From Palaemon carinicauda (Eukaryota; Arthropoda; Malacostraca; Decapoda; Palaemonidae), in assembly GCF_036898095.1 (NCBI RefSeq), contig NC_090750.1, forward strand, positions 85,116,575-85,180,574: DNA of 64,000 nt, given 5' to 3'. Shown in pieces: positions 1 to 10,736 of this stretch; the stretch's first letter is position 1; the number at the start of each line of letters is the position of its first letter. The translations under genes were made by a program, and so were the position numbers. The notes under the pieces were generated by a model. It was not told the DNA's origin. It made no database searches and worked only from the letters and a program-made list of their open reading frames with translations.

Positions 1-49
1 AAATCAAAGGAAGGATATGTGGGGGGGGGGGTGGCAGCCACTTATTGCA

Positions 50-720
50 GCACACGGTCTCTGGTCTATGGTCCAAGTCCGAAAGGTATCAGCACATAAG
101 TCTCTTGGGAGATGAGAGCAGCCTTTCTAGTTCTCCAACAGTTGCCGGCAGGTCACTCCGTGGTGTTGATGAGTGACAACACCACAGTAGTGGCTTACAT
201 AAACAAACAAGGAGGTACCGTTTTGCTGCCCCTATGCCTTCTTGCAGTAGAGATTCTACGATGGTCAGAAGATCATTCTGTGTCTCTCTATCAGCTCGTT
301 TCATTCCAGGCAAGAGGAATGGGCTCGCGGACAACCTGAGCAGAGCGACTCAGATAGTGGGCTCTGGATGGTCTTTGAATCCTCTGATAGCTAACAAAGT
401 CCTGACTTTGTGGGGTTCCCCGACAGTGACAGTAGACCTGTTTGCAACGTCCCTGAACTTCAGGTTCCCGTTGTACTGCTACCCAGTCCTAGACACTCAG
501 GCTCTATGGCAGGATGCATTCCAATAACGGTTGGACAACATAAACGTGTACGCCTTTCCCCCGTTCTGTCTCTTGAGGAGAGTGCTCAAAAGGTCAGAGC
601 ATCCAACAACCTAATGATGACCTTCATAGCTCTGCTATGGCATCATGCAGAGTGGTATTCCGGATCTTCTGCATCTTCTAATAGATCTCCCGAGAGATCT
701 ACCCCCACGACCTGATCTAC
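50..720 (+). pseudogene. DIRS RNase H domain, degenerate
   Basis: The RNase H of a DIRS pol polyprotein would remove the RNA strand during cDNA synthesis. The conserved strings VVLMSDNTTVVAYINKQGG (catalytic Asp in SDNTT), ARFIPGKRNGLADNLSRA (last catalytic Asp in LADNLS) and VDLFATSLNFRFPLY are visible, but in two different frames (112-339 and 234-527). At least one indel therefore separates them. The downstream connection that normally reads DVYAFPP...LLRQPH is also frame-broken. The first catalytic Asp region lies at or before the window edge. Confidence 0.8.
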
Positions 721-759
721 TCAACCACACGTAAACATCTTTCACAAGACAGTTCCGTC

Positions 760-1806
760 TCTGCTGCCTCATGCCTGGAGACTATCCAGCATCTCCTCTC
801 TCAGATAGGCTTTTCGCTACAGGCTGCGAAACTAATGTCTGGTCACTTACGACAGTCCTCTGACTCGGTATACCAGGCAAAGTGGATCGTCTTGTGGTTG
901 GTGTCATGGAAGGGATATCTCTCCCCTCAATGCCACTATACCAGTAATGGTGGAGTTTCTCTACCTTCGGGAGGAAAACTCCTTTCGGTCTCGGCGATGA
1001 AAGGCTATCACTCGGCCTTAAGCCTAGCCTTCAGATTGAATGGAGTAGACCTTTCCTCTTCATTGGAGCTTTCCTTTCTCGTACGGAGTTATGAGATCGC
1101 TTGCCCCCCGTCGTAGATAAGACCTCCTCCTTGGAAAGTGGTTTGCGTCTTAAGATCCTTGAAAGGACCTCCCTACAAACCATTAGGCCATGCAACAGAC
1201 CGTAATGTCACTCTGAAGACTGCATTCTTACTCACTTTAGCATCAGTAAAGAGAGTTAGTGAACTACGTGGTCTCGTACGACAATGCCCATTAAAGGGGA
1301 TGGGGGGAAGTGACTCTTGGCTTTGTCCCCAAGTTCACTGCAGACTCAAAATCCAGGTGTACTGGACCCTAGATTTGGGCCCTTTCAGATTAAGAGTCTA
1401 TGTTGTGCAACCAATGAGCCAGATCAATTGTTACTATGCCCAGTAAGGAGTTTGAGGTACAGTACTACCTTGAACGCACAGCAGCAACCTGGCCCCAACT
1501 AACACCGTTATTTGTTAAAATTCGGGTAGAACTAAAAGAAGGATTACTAAAAACTTGTTTCAGCTTGGATTTGCATGGTCATTGACCATGCACTAAATCT
1601 TGAACACCCTTCAGCTTGAAGACATAGAGCTCATGATGTCGGGGGCATCAGTACATCCCTGGCATTCAAACACGACTTCTCCATATTGCAAGTTTTACAA
1701 GCGGCTGTATGAAAGCATTAAATGACCTTCACAGCCCACTACCGACAAGACATGACCTACAGGAGACTCAATACATTTTCTATTGGCCCTGTGGTAGCTG
1801 CACAAC
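760..1806 (+). pseudogene. DIRS tyrosine recombinase, degenerate, catalytic Arg lost
   Basis: The recombinase normally inserts the circular cDNA. The first Arg motif LASVKRVSELRGL lies near 1230-1270, and the C-terminal block with FTAHYRQDMTY near 1722-1760 retains the nucleophile Tyr. The HxxR box reads HDVGG near 1625-1640, where DIRS B and D read HDVRD or HDVRG. The second catalytic Arg is therefore replaced by Gly. Several stops interrupt the frame. The comparison with the other copies in this window makes the assignment secure. Confidence 0.8.
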
Positions 1807-2980
1807 AAGGAAGTCTTCCTCTCCTGCGGTGGTTCTTCAGGAACACTGGCCAGTTTCGAGAGGGTCCCTCTAAAGGCCACCTTCCTGGAAACCTTTTTTC
1901 CTCCGAGGAAAGAATCTATTTATTCTAAGACCTTGCCAAAGTCCTCTGGAAGCCCTTAGAAGAAACCGTGTCTCCTCCTGCGGGCGAGCAATGAGAGGGG
2001 GTTCCTCCAAAGGCCTCCTTCCTGGAAACCTTTTCCCTCCGAGGAAAGAATCTTAGGATTATTAGACCCTGCCAAAGTCCTCTGCAAGGATTGCGAGACC
2101 CTTAGAGGGTCCTAGGAGGCTGTCTCTAGGGACTCATCACTCCATCGACGACTATGACCCACCCCGAAGTGACGTCTTGTGGGTGCAAGACTTTAAATTC
2201 GACGACCTTCTTCCTAAGGCTGTTAGTCCGAGGTTAACGGAGGCAGAGCAGGAGGAACCCAAGCACGCCTTCTGGCAGGTTTTGGCCTGCTTGAGGGTCT
2301 TAAATACATTGTCAGACCCGGCAGTGGCCCCTCAGGAAGTCTAAGACACGGTCTTAGACTGCGTCTATGGCACTTGGAGGCCCCCCCGGAGGCCCCCCCA
2401 AGACCAGTGCTGCCTTGGCCTGGTCTCAAGGTCTGAAGAATGTCCATCGGAAGGCAATTGCTCATATCACCGGCTCCCCCAACTCCCTCCGGGCAAGCTC
2501 ATCTTCTAGACTCCTCCCTCTGCACCATTCCTTGGAGGAATTGACAACGAGGATGTCTCTAGAGACTCTCCGGGTTGCAAGTTTCGTCCTCTGCATTTGA
2601 CATCCTCAACCAGGAAAAGGTGGTGAAGTATTGCCATGCAGGCTACTTTGTGGCTGGACCTCTGGTTGGGGTCTGTGGGACACCTGATACTGACTGAGCA
2701 TTGGTCCAAGGTAATCTCCAGGAAGGCAATGGAAACCTTTCTGCTTTTGAGAAATCGAATCAGGGGGATACCTGCATTGCTGCTGGCAGAGGGTGATGCA
2801 GCTCGGGGCCGAACCCTGGTCAGTCTCCGTGATTCGTTCTGGGTATCGCGTCATGTTCACACAATCTCTCCCTCCGCTGACCAAGCTCCAGTTCCATCGA
2901 GCTCCTATGCGAGTGGATCCGCTAAGGAGCAGGCACTTCGGGCCAAAGTCCAGACCCTGTTGAAGTGCGCTCTCCAAGAG
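1807..2980 (+). mobile_element. DIRS gag-to-RT-start fragment
   Basis: Gag-like sequence is recognisable by alignment to DIRS C. The block around 2250-2450 corresponds to about 27480-27660, with the shared reading HAFWQV and SAALPWSQG-like strings. The block around 2520-2700 corresponds to about 27789-27990, and 2810-2975 corresponds to about 28510-28690, the lead-in to reverse transcriptase. About 500 bp of the DIRS C equivalent is missing between the last two blocks. The fragment abuts the recombinase end of the preceding element at 1806 and ends abruptly at about 2980. No intact reading frame remains. Confidence 0.7.
1858..2130 (+). repeat. Tandem duplication, period about 137 bp
   Basis: The block starting at 1858 recurs at about 1994, both containing CTTCCTGGAAACC and CCTCCGAGGAAAGAATCT. 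The second copy carries small indels. It lies in the gag-like region of the DIRS fragment. Confidence 0.75.
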
Positions 2981-3189
2981 TTCCTAGCATTGTGTATAAA
3001 CTATATAAATAACACATAGAGATAGCTGTCAGCTCCTTAATGTCTATAAATGTTTAGGCCAGTTGTAAATAGCCGTCATATCTAAATGCCAGGAGAGATT
3101 GAAAGTAGAGAGTTTTGATATAATGGTTGAGAAAGAGAGCAAAAAAGGCATATGAAAATGTAAAAGTTTAAAATGGTCTGTTCCTAGTC
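2981..3189. other. Short spacer, no recognisable feature
   Basis: An AT-richer stretch between the DIRS fragment and the LINE ORF1 fragment. No open frame or repeat was recognised. Confidence 0.5.
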
Positions 3190-3840
3190 TGGATGTTCAG
3201 AGTTGGTCTTAGCAGCAAGGTTAAACCTACCAGGTTGGATGATATCAAGTTAGATGTCAAACCCCACCTAAATTTTAGCTACGGAAGGGGAATAGTTTTT
3301 AACAGAGATCTGTATGAATTTACAGAGGAGGAGATACTGGCCATGTGTCCACTAAATGTATGGAAAGTTCACAAAGTCCTAGGTACATCAATGATAATCC
3401 TTACGTTCCAGGATGCTGATGTACCTTTCCATATTATTAATGAAAATGAAGTGATTAAAGTAAGACCATTCAAGCAGAAGCCACTGCAATGCTTTAATTG
3501 TTTTAGATTTGGGCACCTGTCTAAAGTTTGCAAAAATGTGAAAGTGTGTGGTATTTGCTCCATATCTTACCATGGAGAATGTGCACTTGAAGCCAGGTGT
3601 TTAAATTGCAACTTGAATTATAAATCCACAGACAAGCTGCAAGCTGTATAAGTTGGAGGAAGCTGCCCTCAACAAATTGAATTTAGAACATATAAGTGTG
3701 GGACATGCCAAAAGACTATTAAATAAATTAAACACCTATGCTAAGGCATTAAAGTCAAACCAACCTAGTACTGTACTGCCAATAGCTCTAGAAAAAGAAA
3801 TATACCATCTGATAAAATGTCAAATGACGAGGTAAGCATA
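3190..3840 (+). pseudogene. I/Jockey-type LINE ORF1 fragment with zinc knuckles
   Basis: This is an RNA-binding gag-like ORF1 protein fragment. It reads LDVKPHLNFSYGRG, then a first knuckle CFNCFRFGHLSKVC (CX2CX4HX4C), then a second Cys/His cluster beginning CGICSISYHGEC. It is the same protein as the ORF1 at 4377-5900, which is about 80-90% similar by eye. Here the first knuckle is intact, whereas the other copy has lost part of it. The open frame 3193-3651 ends at a stop and continues in another frame to about 3840. It is probably the left part of LINE copy 2, separated by the insertion of LINE copy 1. Confidence 0.8.
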
Positions 3841-4376
3841 TTTTTTTTTTTCCTCCTATGGCTTGGATGTTTCTACATCTATTGTAGCCCTGGCGGGGAT
3901 GTTCATACATCCTTTATTGCTGCCTGCTTTGATGAGTGGGAGGAGGTCTCACGGTTGGGAGGTGTTTGCATTCAAAGCTTTATGTGAGAGTATTGGATGA
4001 TTTCAGCCATCCCAAAGATGGTTTGGATCTTTTTGGCGGAACTACTGTATTCTCAGGTGTTGGGTCTTCGGAATCCAGGGGGATCCAATGCTTGGGGTAG
4101 GACTCTCGGTTTTAGGCCGGAAGCCCGTCATTACAGATATGGGGAGGATGATTCCATAGTTTCTTGGTCTCAGTCCTAACAGGCGGGTTCATCTTACACC
4201 TGTGCCTCTATATCTGTTTTGATGCTATCCTTCGGGTAGGGTATGGAGTGGACCATCTGGGAAGTATACTCTCATTGTGCCGATAGTGGAGAGTACAAAT
4301 TTCCTTTCTGACGTGTGATGGCCTAACATTCTCGAGCAGGTACATCAAACTAACCCTTTTCTCTCTCTCTCGTCTA
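3841..4376 (+). other. Probable LINE 5' leader / internal promoter region
   Basis: About 530 bp between the end of the older ORF1 fragment (after a T-run at 3841-3851) and the ORF1 start at 4377. There is no coding similarity. Non-LTR elements carry an internal promoter in this position, but no specific element was recognised here, so the role is inferred from position only. Confidence 0.5.
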
Positions 4377-5105
4377 ATGGATTCTTTAAGTAACGAACCC
4401 CCATCCCCTGGATACGCTGACTCTCCCTCAGCACTGACGACCTCTGCTAATTCAATTAAGGAAAATTCTGTTGACGACCTAGGAACAAAAAAGGACCCCT
4501 CTACTAATGTTTTAAAACCAATTAAGTCGGGTAACAAAGGGAAACTTCGAATCCTTCATGTTACCCAAATTCCAATAAATACTGATTATGATATGATATA
4601 TAAAGCATTTAGATGCTATGGAGTGATAAAAGAAATTAGAATGAAACTTGAAAATGAAAAATGGCATTCATGGATAACGTATAATAATCATGAAGAGGCA
4701 TTCAATGCTATATGTAACATCAATTATATCAAAATTAATAACTTAAATGTCATGGGTGCCCTATGTGATAAGATACCAAACAGTTTGGATGTATATAGAC
4801 CTGCTGACTGGTTTGAGAAAGATATCGATTTAACTATGCTCCCCCAAAGAAAGTCAAAACCACCAATGTGGCTTGTTGCCGAGCCTAAAGGGAGTAATGG
4901 GAATTATTTTAAAATTAGCAAACTAATTCAGAAAAAGGTAGGAACCATTGCACCAGGTGATATATCTCGCTTTGGGAAAAATAGCTTCCTAATCCATGCA
5001 AAATCATACACGCACTCAGTAATACTGTCTAACCTTAAGACAAGCAGTGATGAGGATATGTTAGATGTCAAACCCCACCTAAACTTTAGTTACGGAAGGG
5101 AGTAG
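4377..5105 (+). pseudogene. LINE copy 1 ORF1, N-terminal part with RRM-like domain
   Basis: A 242-codon open frame starting MDSLSNEPPSPGYADSP. After a Ser/Pro-rich, likely disordered leader (about residues 1-55) comes an RRM-like fold (about residues 58-130). The strings RILHVTQIPINTDYDMIYK and WHSWITYNNHEEAFNAI match RNP2- and RNP1-like positions, as in I/Jockey ORF1 nucleocapsid proteins that package element RNA. It ends LDVKPHLNFSYGRE and a stop. The same sequence continues in the other frame from about 5096 (FNKDLYEFTEEEI), so a single-base indel near 5095-5102 broke it. The ATG at 4377 follows a pyrimidine-rich stretch and is the natural start. Confidence 0.8.
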
Positions 5106-5900
5106 TCTTCAATAAAGATCTGTATGAATTTACAGAAGAAGAAATACTAGCCATATGCCCATTAACAGTGTGGAAAGTGCATAAGATTCCTGGGATGTCA
5201 ATGATTATCCTTACTTTCCAGGATGCTGATGTGCCTTTCCACATTGATATTGAAAATGAAAGAATAAAAGTTCGACCTTTTAAACAAAAGCCCTTACAAT
5301 GTTTCAAATTTGGACATCCTTCTAAAGTTTGTAAAAATGAAAAAATGTGTAGCATCTGTGCCAGCCCTCAACAAATCCAGTGTAGAACACATAAGTGTAG
5401 GACATGCCAAGAGACTACTGAAAAAACCAAACAGCTATGCAAAGGCACTGGAATCAAGAGAAAATATACCACAGGACACATCGAATCCACATAGTGCTGC
5501 CAGTAATTCCAAGAAAAGAAATACATCAGCTAATGATAGTAAAGTTTTGCGTGACAAGGTAAGCATATTGCCTTCCAAGGCTTTGCCACTGTGTATTAAA
5601 ACTGCGGCACTGCCCACTTCTATACAAACTTTATCCCCCATTACCAGCAATAGTACTAACCTCTCTCAGGCCATGTCCTTGCCTGATTTGACGGAGGTTC
5701 CACCCAAAACAAAGTTACCAGGTGCACCTGTGGTAGGGAAGGTGCAAAAACTTTGTAGATCCTCACCACCTATAAATAGGAAAAGAGAGAGACCTCCATC
5801 TCTCTCACCCCCTTCCATAAGAAATATTAGAGTTATGACATCAAATAAATATGATGTTTTGTCTGTTGATGTATCTGATCAACCAAAAGACAATTTTAAA
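5096..5900 (+). pseudogene. LINE copy 1 ORF1, zinc-knuckle and C-terminal part
   Basis: This continues ORF1 in two frames. Frame one (5096-5490) holds the knuckle region, and frame two (5310-5900) holds a Ser/Pro/Lys-rich C-terminal tail (KRERPPSLSPPSIRNIRV). Relative to the older copy at 3190, the first knuckle has lost about 9 bp. It now reads CFKFGHPSKVC and lacks the second Cys of the CX2C pair. The tail is cut at 5900 by DIRS A and resumes at 12366 in a compatible frame. Confidence 0.8.
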
Positions 5901-5912
5901 TATTTAACTTAG

Positions 5913-6067
5913 CCGGTGAATATATAGCTGCAACTCTGTTGCTCGACAGACAAAAAACTGTACAAAAAACTCGCCAGCGATCGCTATACAGGTTGCGGGT
6001 GTGCCCATCAGCGCCAACTGTCGGCCAGATACCATACTCCATGTAAACAAAGACTCAATTTCTTCTC
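5913..6067 (+). repeat. DIRS A left inverted terminal repeat
   Basis: Begins CCGGTGAATATATAGCTGC and is nearly identical, as reverse complement, to 12163-12317 over 155 bp. Confidence 0.93.
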
Positions 6068-7280
6068 TGTCGACGTGTCGACAAGACGTATCAATACTCA
6101 CTGTAGAACCTGGAGTTTTCTCAACATATTTGGTGAAGTACTTCATTTTGGTTTGAGCTTTCGCAGTGCAGGTGTTTTATCTTCATCTTAAATCTTGAAC
6201 TCGTTTTGGATAGATTTATTTTTTGGTGACAAAGAGAGTAGGGACTTTCTTTGACTTTTAAATGGCCGACCCTTCCCTTAGACGGAAGTGTGTTTAGGCT
6301 TTTAGTAATTATCTTATCACGTTATAAATTAATTATAGATTTTCCTCTATATATTTTATATCTCACCGCCTTTATTAGGCCTCTTCGATTAACTTTCCAT
6401 TTATAATAAACATAAAAAATAAAATTTTAATGTTTTGTTTATATGCGACCTTTCCTGAGAGTAGGCGGTCCTAACTTGGAAACCGAAGTTAAACAACGTT
6501 GAGCCCTTTCAATCGTAAATAGCTTTTAAAGAGCTAATGATTTAAAACTTTTTAAATGAAAGAATTTCTTTGAATAGTCTTCGTACTGTTTTCAAAGATG
6601 AACTAACGTTTAGTTTATTTATGCTACGCAGTTTGCGCTCTATCGTTACGATAGAGAGAGAGAGTATCACGGTTTCACTTTGCAGAAAGAGTAAATCGAT
6701 TCTGACGTTTTGTTCATTCTTCTTTCAAAGCTTAAATGTTTTAAATTCTATTTTAAAGGAACTTTTTAATTGAAAAACCTTTCAGTTTTTTCCTTTGGTC
6801 AAATAACATGTTTTTTTTGACGAAACTTAATTGGGCTCTTCTCTTAGGTGCGAAATCAAGAGAGAAAGAGAGAGAGAGATAGAGACGGAGGGAGAGAGAG
6901 GAGAGAAAACGTTCCGTTCAAGCGGGTAACGTTGTTCTCGTGTTACTCTCGTCCCTAGTCTCTGTACGGGGAGTAAGGATAAAACGTTTTTAGTTTTATT
7001 CTCGTCCCCAGGCAATGTACGGTGAGAGATTGAAAACGTAGTTTGAATGAACTAGTGTTTATTCTCTTCCCCAACCACTGAATTTTTTTATCTTAAAAGA
7101 TGTTTACTGTTTTTTTTTGCTGGTATTAATGTGCTTGCATTATACGACTGATTTCGCATTTACTACCTTTTGATGAGGGTAGAATTGCGTGCTTCAGGTA
7201 GAAATCAGTAAAAGTTTCGATTTCAGTGAAATAAGTGCAAAACAGAAAATCGTAGTGATAAAGTGATATTGCGCAAAGTG

Positions 7281-8680
7281 TTACAGTGTTGCGTCCGAGG
7301 GTTCGTCTGTTCGTGCCTGTCGTTCACCTAGTCCGGGACCTCTTGCAAGCTCCCAAGCCCAGGGGAGAAGTAATGTCGTACGACTTATGGGTTCGAGAGG
7401 CCTTGATCAGCGAACAGACGTTTCCCTCTATGGTATCGGGTGTATCTTACCAAGATCTCCCCTACCATAAGGCGAGAGAGACAATTTTCTCCTCGTCATT
7501 TGAAGGCTTTTCGCATAAGAAACCTGAAACAAGGTTTCGAGGCCCTTAAGCGAAAGTCAGTCCTTTCAGGACAGGTCCAGCGTCCTGGTTGCAGCCATTA
7601 GGACAGCTCTGACCCTATGCAGTCATCGGAAAACTGCTCGCCGCCTAACAAAAGCGTAACACAGACTCCGAGAGTCTTTTTTGTTGGCAAAGTGTTGCGG
7701 TCACAGACGTTACCCTCGTCTCTTACCGCAACCATTTCCGTTGATCCTTAATGGGTTGTACGGCAAGACATGCAGAATATGCTTGCCTCCCTTATGGAAG
7801 ACTATTCTGCCGATTAGTCCGTTGAGCCTAGCCGTTTATCTCATCGATATCCTGGCTTTCAGCCAACCTAACGTTCCTTTGTGCATCCTGTTGACGTTGG
7901 CGTAGCTAAGTCACGTCAGTCAGGTTGTTTAGAACCACACTCGATGCGGTCTCGTGTGGATTTTCAGCCACATTTGGACGTTAGGCCACTTGCTGATGCT
8001 CCTGTTGACGTTCAGGACGTTCGCTAACAATCGGAGTTGACTTGTTTTGACGCTGTGCGTCAACCTCCGCATTCTAGAGTTGTTTTGACTGCTCAGTCTA
8101 GGCAGTCAAAGCAGTCTCGAGTGGACGCTGTGTGTCCTCACGCACCTGTTGTTGTTGACAGTTCAGTTGTTGACAGTTCACAGACTGTCAAGCAGTTACA
8201 TGACGTTGCGTCCTGGTCCGCTACTAATGCACCAGTGCGTGTTGACTCTGCTTGTAAAGCATTGCCACCACGGTAGGTCTCTCCCTTGCTTGAGACTCAG
8301 CTATTATCGGACAAGGTTCCTTTAGATGAGGAAGTTGCTGTTCCCCCTCCTACTGATATTCCCTTGAGGACTCTGTCAGACGGAGAGGAGCCTAAAGCTG
8401 CTTAGCCCTCTATGGACTTTAATTAAATCATGCTGATTTTTAAGGATCTTTGTCCGGATCTTTTTGTAACTGCTGCTCCTCGTTCGCCTAAACGTCAGAG
8501 CTTACACTAGGCCTAGCTACTTCGAAGCCGTTGTTTATAAGCTAGTGCTCTCTCGCTCTCCTAGAGAGCTTTACGTTTGCTAGGCGACTGGTTTATCACC
8601 AGGAGGAGTTTGGGGGATACAGCCTTTGCTTTCCCTTCTTTTAAACTGGCTTATAGAGCGAGAGTCTGATATGTCACGAG
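7281..8680 (+). pseudogene. DIRS A gag-like region, first part, heavily broken
   Basis: No intact frame is present. Short open stretches (7286-7549, 7681-7905, 8037-8276) are interspersed with stops. A module near 8003-8270 with VVLTAQSRQSKQSRVDAV recurs near 9162-9412 and ties this stretch to the DIRS gag. DIRS gag proteins are poorly conserved, so the assignment rests on position between the terminal repeat and pol. Confidence 0.5.
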
Positions 8681-9412
8681 AGAAGTTCTCGGCTTGGGAG
8701 TTCCTGCCTCTGCCCAGATAGACTTCTCAAATCTCGTAGACTCTCCCTGGCGCCTGGCCAGGAGACGCTCCAAGTTTTTTACAGGTCAACTTCACAGCTG
8801 TTTTCGAGCCTTTGAAGTTTTGCTGTACAATTATGTCATGCATAAACAAGGCTTTCAGGGATGGAAAGCGGTACCGCCTCAGTCGCTAACCCTGTCTGTT
8901 GCCGCACCTGCTCCCGTAGACCCTAAATGGGCTTTGCTGCAAGACATGCAGTCCAAGCTTGCGTCCTTGATAGAGGACTTTAATGCGGAGAAGGTTGCTG
9001 CTGAACCTTCTGGCCAACAACCTTCCAAGCGGTCGGTTGTGCGTCCTGTTGACGCTGAGGTAACCTTCTCGCGTCTACCAGTTGAGGTGGTTCCTCCACC
9101 GATGCGACCCAGTGTGGGTTGCCAGCTGCACGTTGACGTTAAGCGACGCTCGGAGGTGGTTGTTGACGTTCAGGACGTTCAACAACCATCAGAGGTGACT
9201 TTTTTTTGACGCGGTTCGTCAACCTCCGCAACTCGGTATGGTGTTGACTGCACAACCCAGACGGTCTAGACAGTCTCGGGTGGACGCTGTGCGTCCTCGC
9301 GCACCCATGGTTGTTGACAGTTCACAGACTGTGCAGCAGTTCCATGACGTTGCGTCCGGCTCCGTCACGCATGCACCAGTGCGACCGGACTCAGCGAGCC
9401 AGACGTTGCCCA
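8003..9412 (+). repeat. Direct repeat of a 260-bp gag module, spacing 1159 bp
   Basis: Segments 8003-8270 and 9162-9412 share GTTGACGTTCAGGACGTTC and a long similar downstream stretch encoding SRVDAV...VVDSSQTV and PVR.DSA. The sequence between them is not obviously repeated. Confidence 0.75.
8694..9209 (+). CDS. DIRS A gag-like ORF, 171 codons
   Basis: The longest open frame of the DIRS A gag region. The N-terminal half is Phe/Arg-rich (FTGQLHSCFRAFEVLLYN). It is followed by a hydrophilic helix-prone segment (DPKWALLQDMQSKLASLIEDF, about residues 82-102) and a Pro/Val-rich tail. No zinc knuckle is visible. In DIRS elements a protein in this position is thought to act as Gag, packaging RNA or cDNA. 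It is probably a fragment rather than a complete protein, because the duplicated module and RNase H follow directly in other frames. Confidence 0.5.
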   Translation: MGVPASAQIDFSNLVDSPWRLARRRSKFFTGQLHSCFRAFEVLLYNYVMHKQGFQGWKAVPPQSLTLSVAAPAPVDPKWALLQDMQSKLASLIEDFNAEKVAAEPSGQQPSKRSVVRPVDAEVTFSRLPVEVVPPPMRPSVGCQLHVDVKRRSEVVVDVQDVQQPSEVTFF

Positions 9413-9527
9413 CTCCGTTGCCGTTTTCTCATCAGTTTTCGGATGAGGAACTATCTGATGAGGACGTTGTGGAACAACAAGACGATCAGCCCCCAGAATA
9501 GATCAAGCCCTGCTATCCATCCAGAAG

Positions 9528-10736
9528 ATGCTGAAGAAGGAACGCTGCTCAGTCAGGCTGTGGATGAGTCTGGTGGGGACGCTGTCATCCCTGGAACAGT
9601 TTGTATCACTAGGAAGACTACACCTCCGTCCTCTTCATTACCATCTGGCTTTTCACTGGAAAAAGGACAAGACGCTAGAAGCGGTCTCGATCCCGATTTC
9701 CGGAAAGATAAAGTCTTGTCTGACTTGGTGGAAGGACAATATCAACCTAAGAGAGGGTCTTCCCCTGGCTGTTCAGACTCCCCACCACGTTCTCTTCTCG
9801 GACGCATCGGACTTGGGCTGGGGCGCGACACTGGACGGTCGGGAATGTTCAGGTCTGTGGAACTCGAGTCAGAGGAGCATGCATATCAACTGCAAGGAGC
9901 TGTTGGCAGTTCATCTGGCCTTGAAAAGCTTCGAGTATCTCCTTCGAGGCAAAGTGGTGGAAGTAAACTCGGACAACACCACGGCCTTGGCGTACATCTC
10001 CAAACAAGGAGGTACCCACTCACTGACGTTGTACGAGATCGCAAGGGACCTGCTCATCTGGTCAAAAGGTCAAGACATCTCCCTAGTAACGAGGTTCATC
10101 CAAGGCGACTTGAACGTCATAGCAGATTGTCTCAGTCGGAAAGGGCAAGTAATTCCAACCGAATGGACCCTCCACAAGGATGTGTGCAAGAGACTTTGGG
10201 CCACTTGGGGTCAACCAACCATAGATCTCTTTGCAACCTCGCTGTACAAGAGGCTTCCAATCTATTGCTCTCCAGTCCCGGACCCAGCAGCAATACATAT
10301 AGATGCCTTCCTCCTAGATTGGTCACATCTGGATCTCTACGCATTCCCACCGTTCAAGATTGTCAACAAGGTACTGCAGAAGTTCGCCTCTCACGAAGGG
10401 ACAAGGTTGACGTTAGTTGCTCCCCTCTGGCCCGCGAGAGAATGGTTCACTGAGGTACTTCGATGGTTAGTAGACGTTCCCAGAAGTCTTCCTCTAAGGG
10501 TAGACCTTCTACGTCAGCCACACGTAAAGAAGGTACTCCAAAGCCTCCACGCTCTTCGTCTGACTGCCTTCAGACTATCGAAAGACTCTCGAGAGCTAGA
10601 GGCTTTTCGAAGGAGGCAGCCAGTGCGATTGCTAGAGCAAGGAGAGCGTCTACCATTAGAGTCTACCAATCAAAGTGGTAAGTCTTCCGAGACTGGTGCA
10701 AGTCAGTTTCTGTATCCTCGACCAGTACCTCTGTAG
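9528..10736 (+). CDS. DIRS A RNase H and connection domain
   Basis: An open frame of 402 codons, the most intact coding sequence in the transposon block. All four RNase H carboxylates are visible: LFSDASDLGWGATL (Asp), HINCKELLAVHLALKSF (Glu), VNSDNTTALAYISKQGG (Asp) and NVIADCLSR (Asp). These are followed by TIDLFATSLYKRLPIYCSP and the VAPLWPAREWF connection typical of DIRS pol. Upstream, only about 60 codons of RT-thumb-like sequence (RLHLRPLHYHLAFHW) precede it, and the RT palm is missing. The final 70 codons run into the recombinase region in the wrong frame. The true product would be part of a polyprotein, so no start codon is implied. Confidence 0.8.
   Translation: MLKKERCSVRLWMSLVGTLSSLEQFVSLGRLHLRPLHYHLAFHWKKDKTLEAVSIPISGKIKSCLTWWKDNINLREGLPLAVQTPHHVLFSDASDLGWGATLDGRECSGLWNSSQRSMHINCKELLAVHLALKSFEYLLRGKVVEVNSDNTTALAYISKQGGTHSLTLYEIARDLLIWSKGQDISLVTRFIQGDLNVIADCLSRKGQVIPTEWTLHKDVCKRLWATWGQPTIDLFATSLYKRLPIYCSPVPDPAAIHIDAFLLDWSHLDLYAFPPFKIVNKVLQKFASHEGTRLTLVAPLWPAREWFTEVLRWLVDVPRSLPLRVDLLRQPHVKKVLQSLHALRLTAFRLSKDSRELEAFRRRQPVRLLEQGERLPLESTNQSGKSSETGASQFLYPRPVPL

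Larger units (their letters stand above)
1..1806 (+). mobile_element. DIRS1-like retrotransposon fragment (RNase H + tyrosine recombinase), left edge of window
   Basis: This is the 3' half of a DIRS1-like element of the same family as DIRS B, C and D further right. The order RNase H then tyrosine recombinase, without any integrase or LTR, is diagnostic of DIRS elements, which integrate through a recombinase rather than a DDE integrase. The element enters from beyond the window start. It stops at about 1806, just after the recombinase C-terminus, and the inverted terminal repeat and internal complementary region seen in DIRS B and D are absent. Stops and frameshifts are frequent, so it is dead. 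Confidence 0.85.

Noticed and set aside
6640..6910. GA-rich stretches in DIRS A as regulatory elements
   Set aside because: Simple (GA)n-like low complexity, without any recognisable motif or conservation to judge.
9311..10453. A 380-codon open frame overlapping the RNase H of DIRS A
   Set aside because: It lies in an alternative frame of the RNase H coding sequence, is rich in Arg, Ser and Gly without any domain, and the overlapping frame carries all catalytic motifs.
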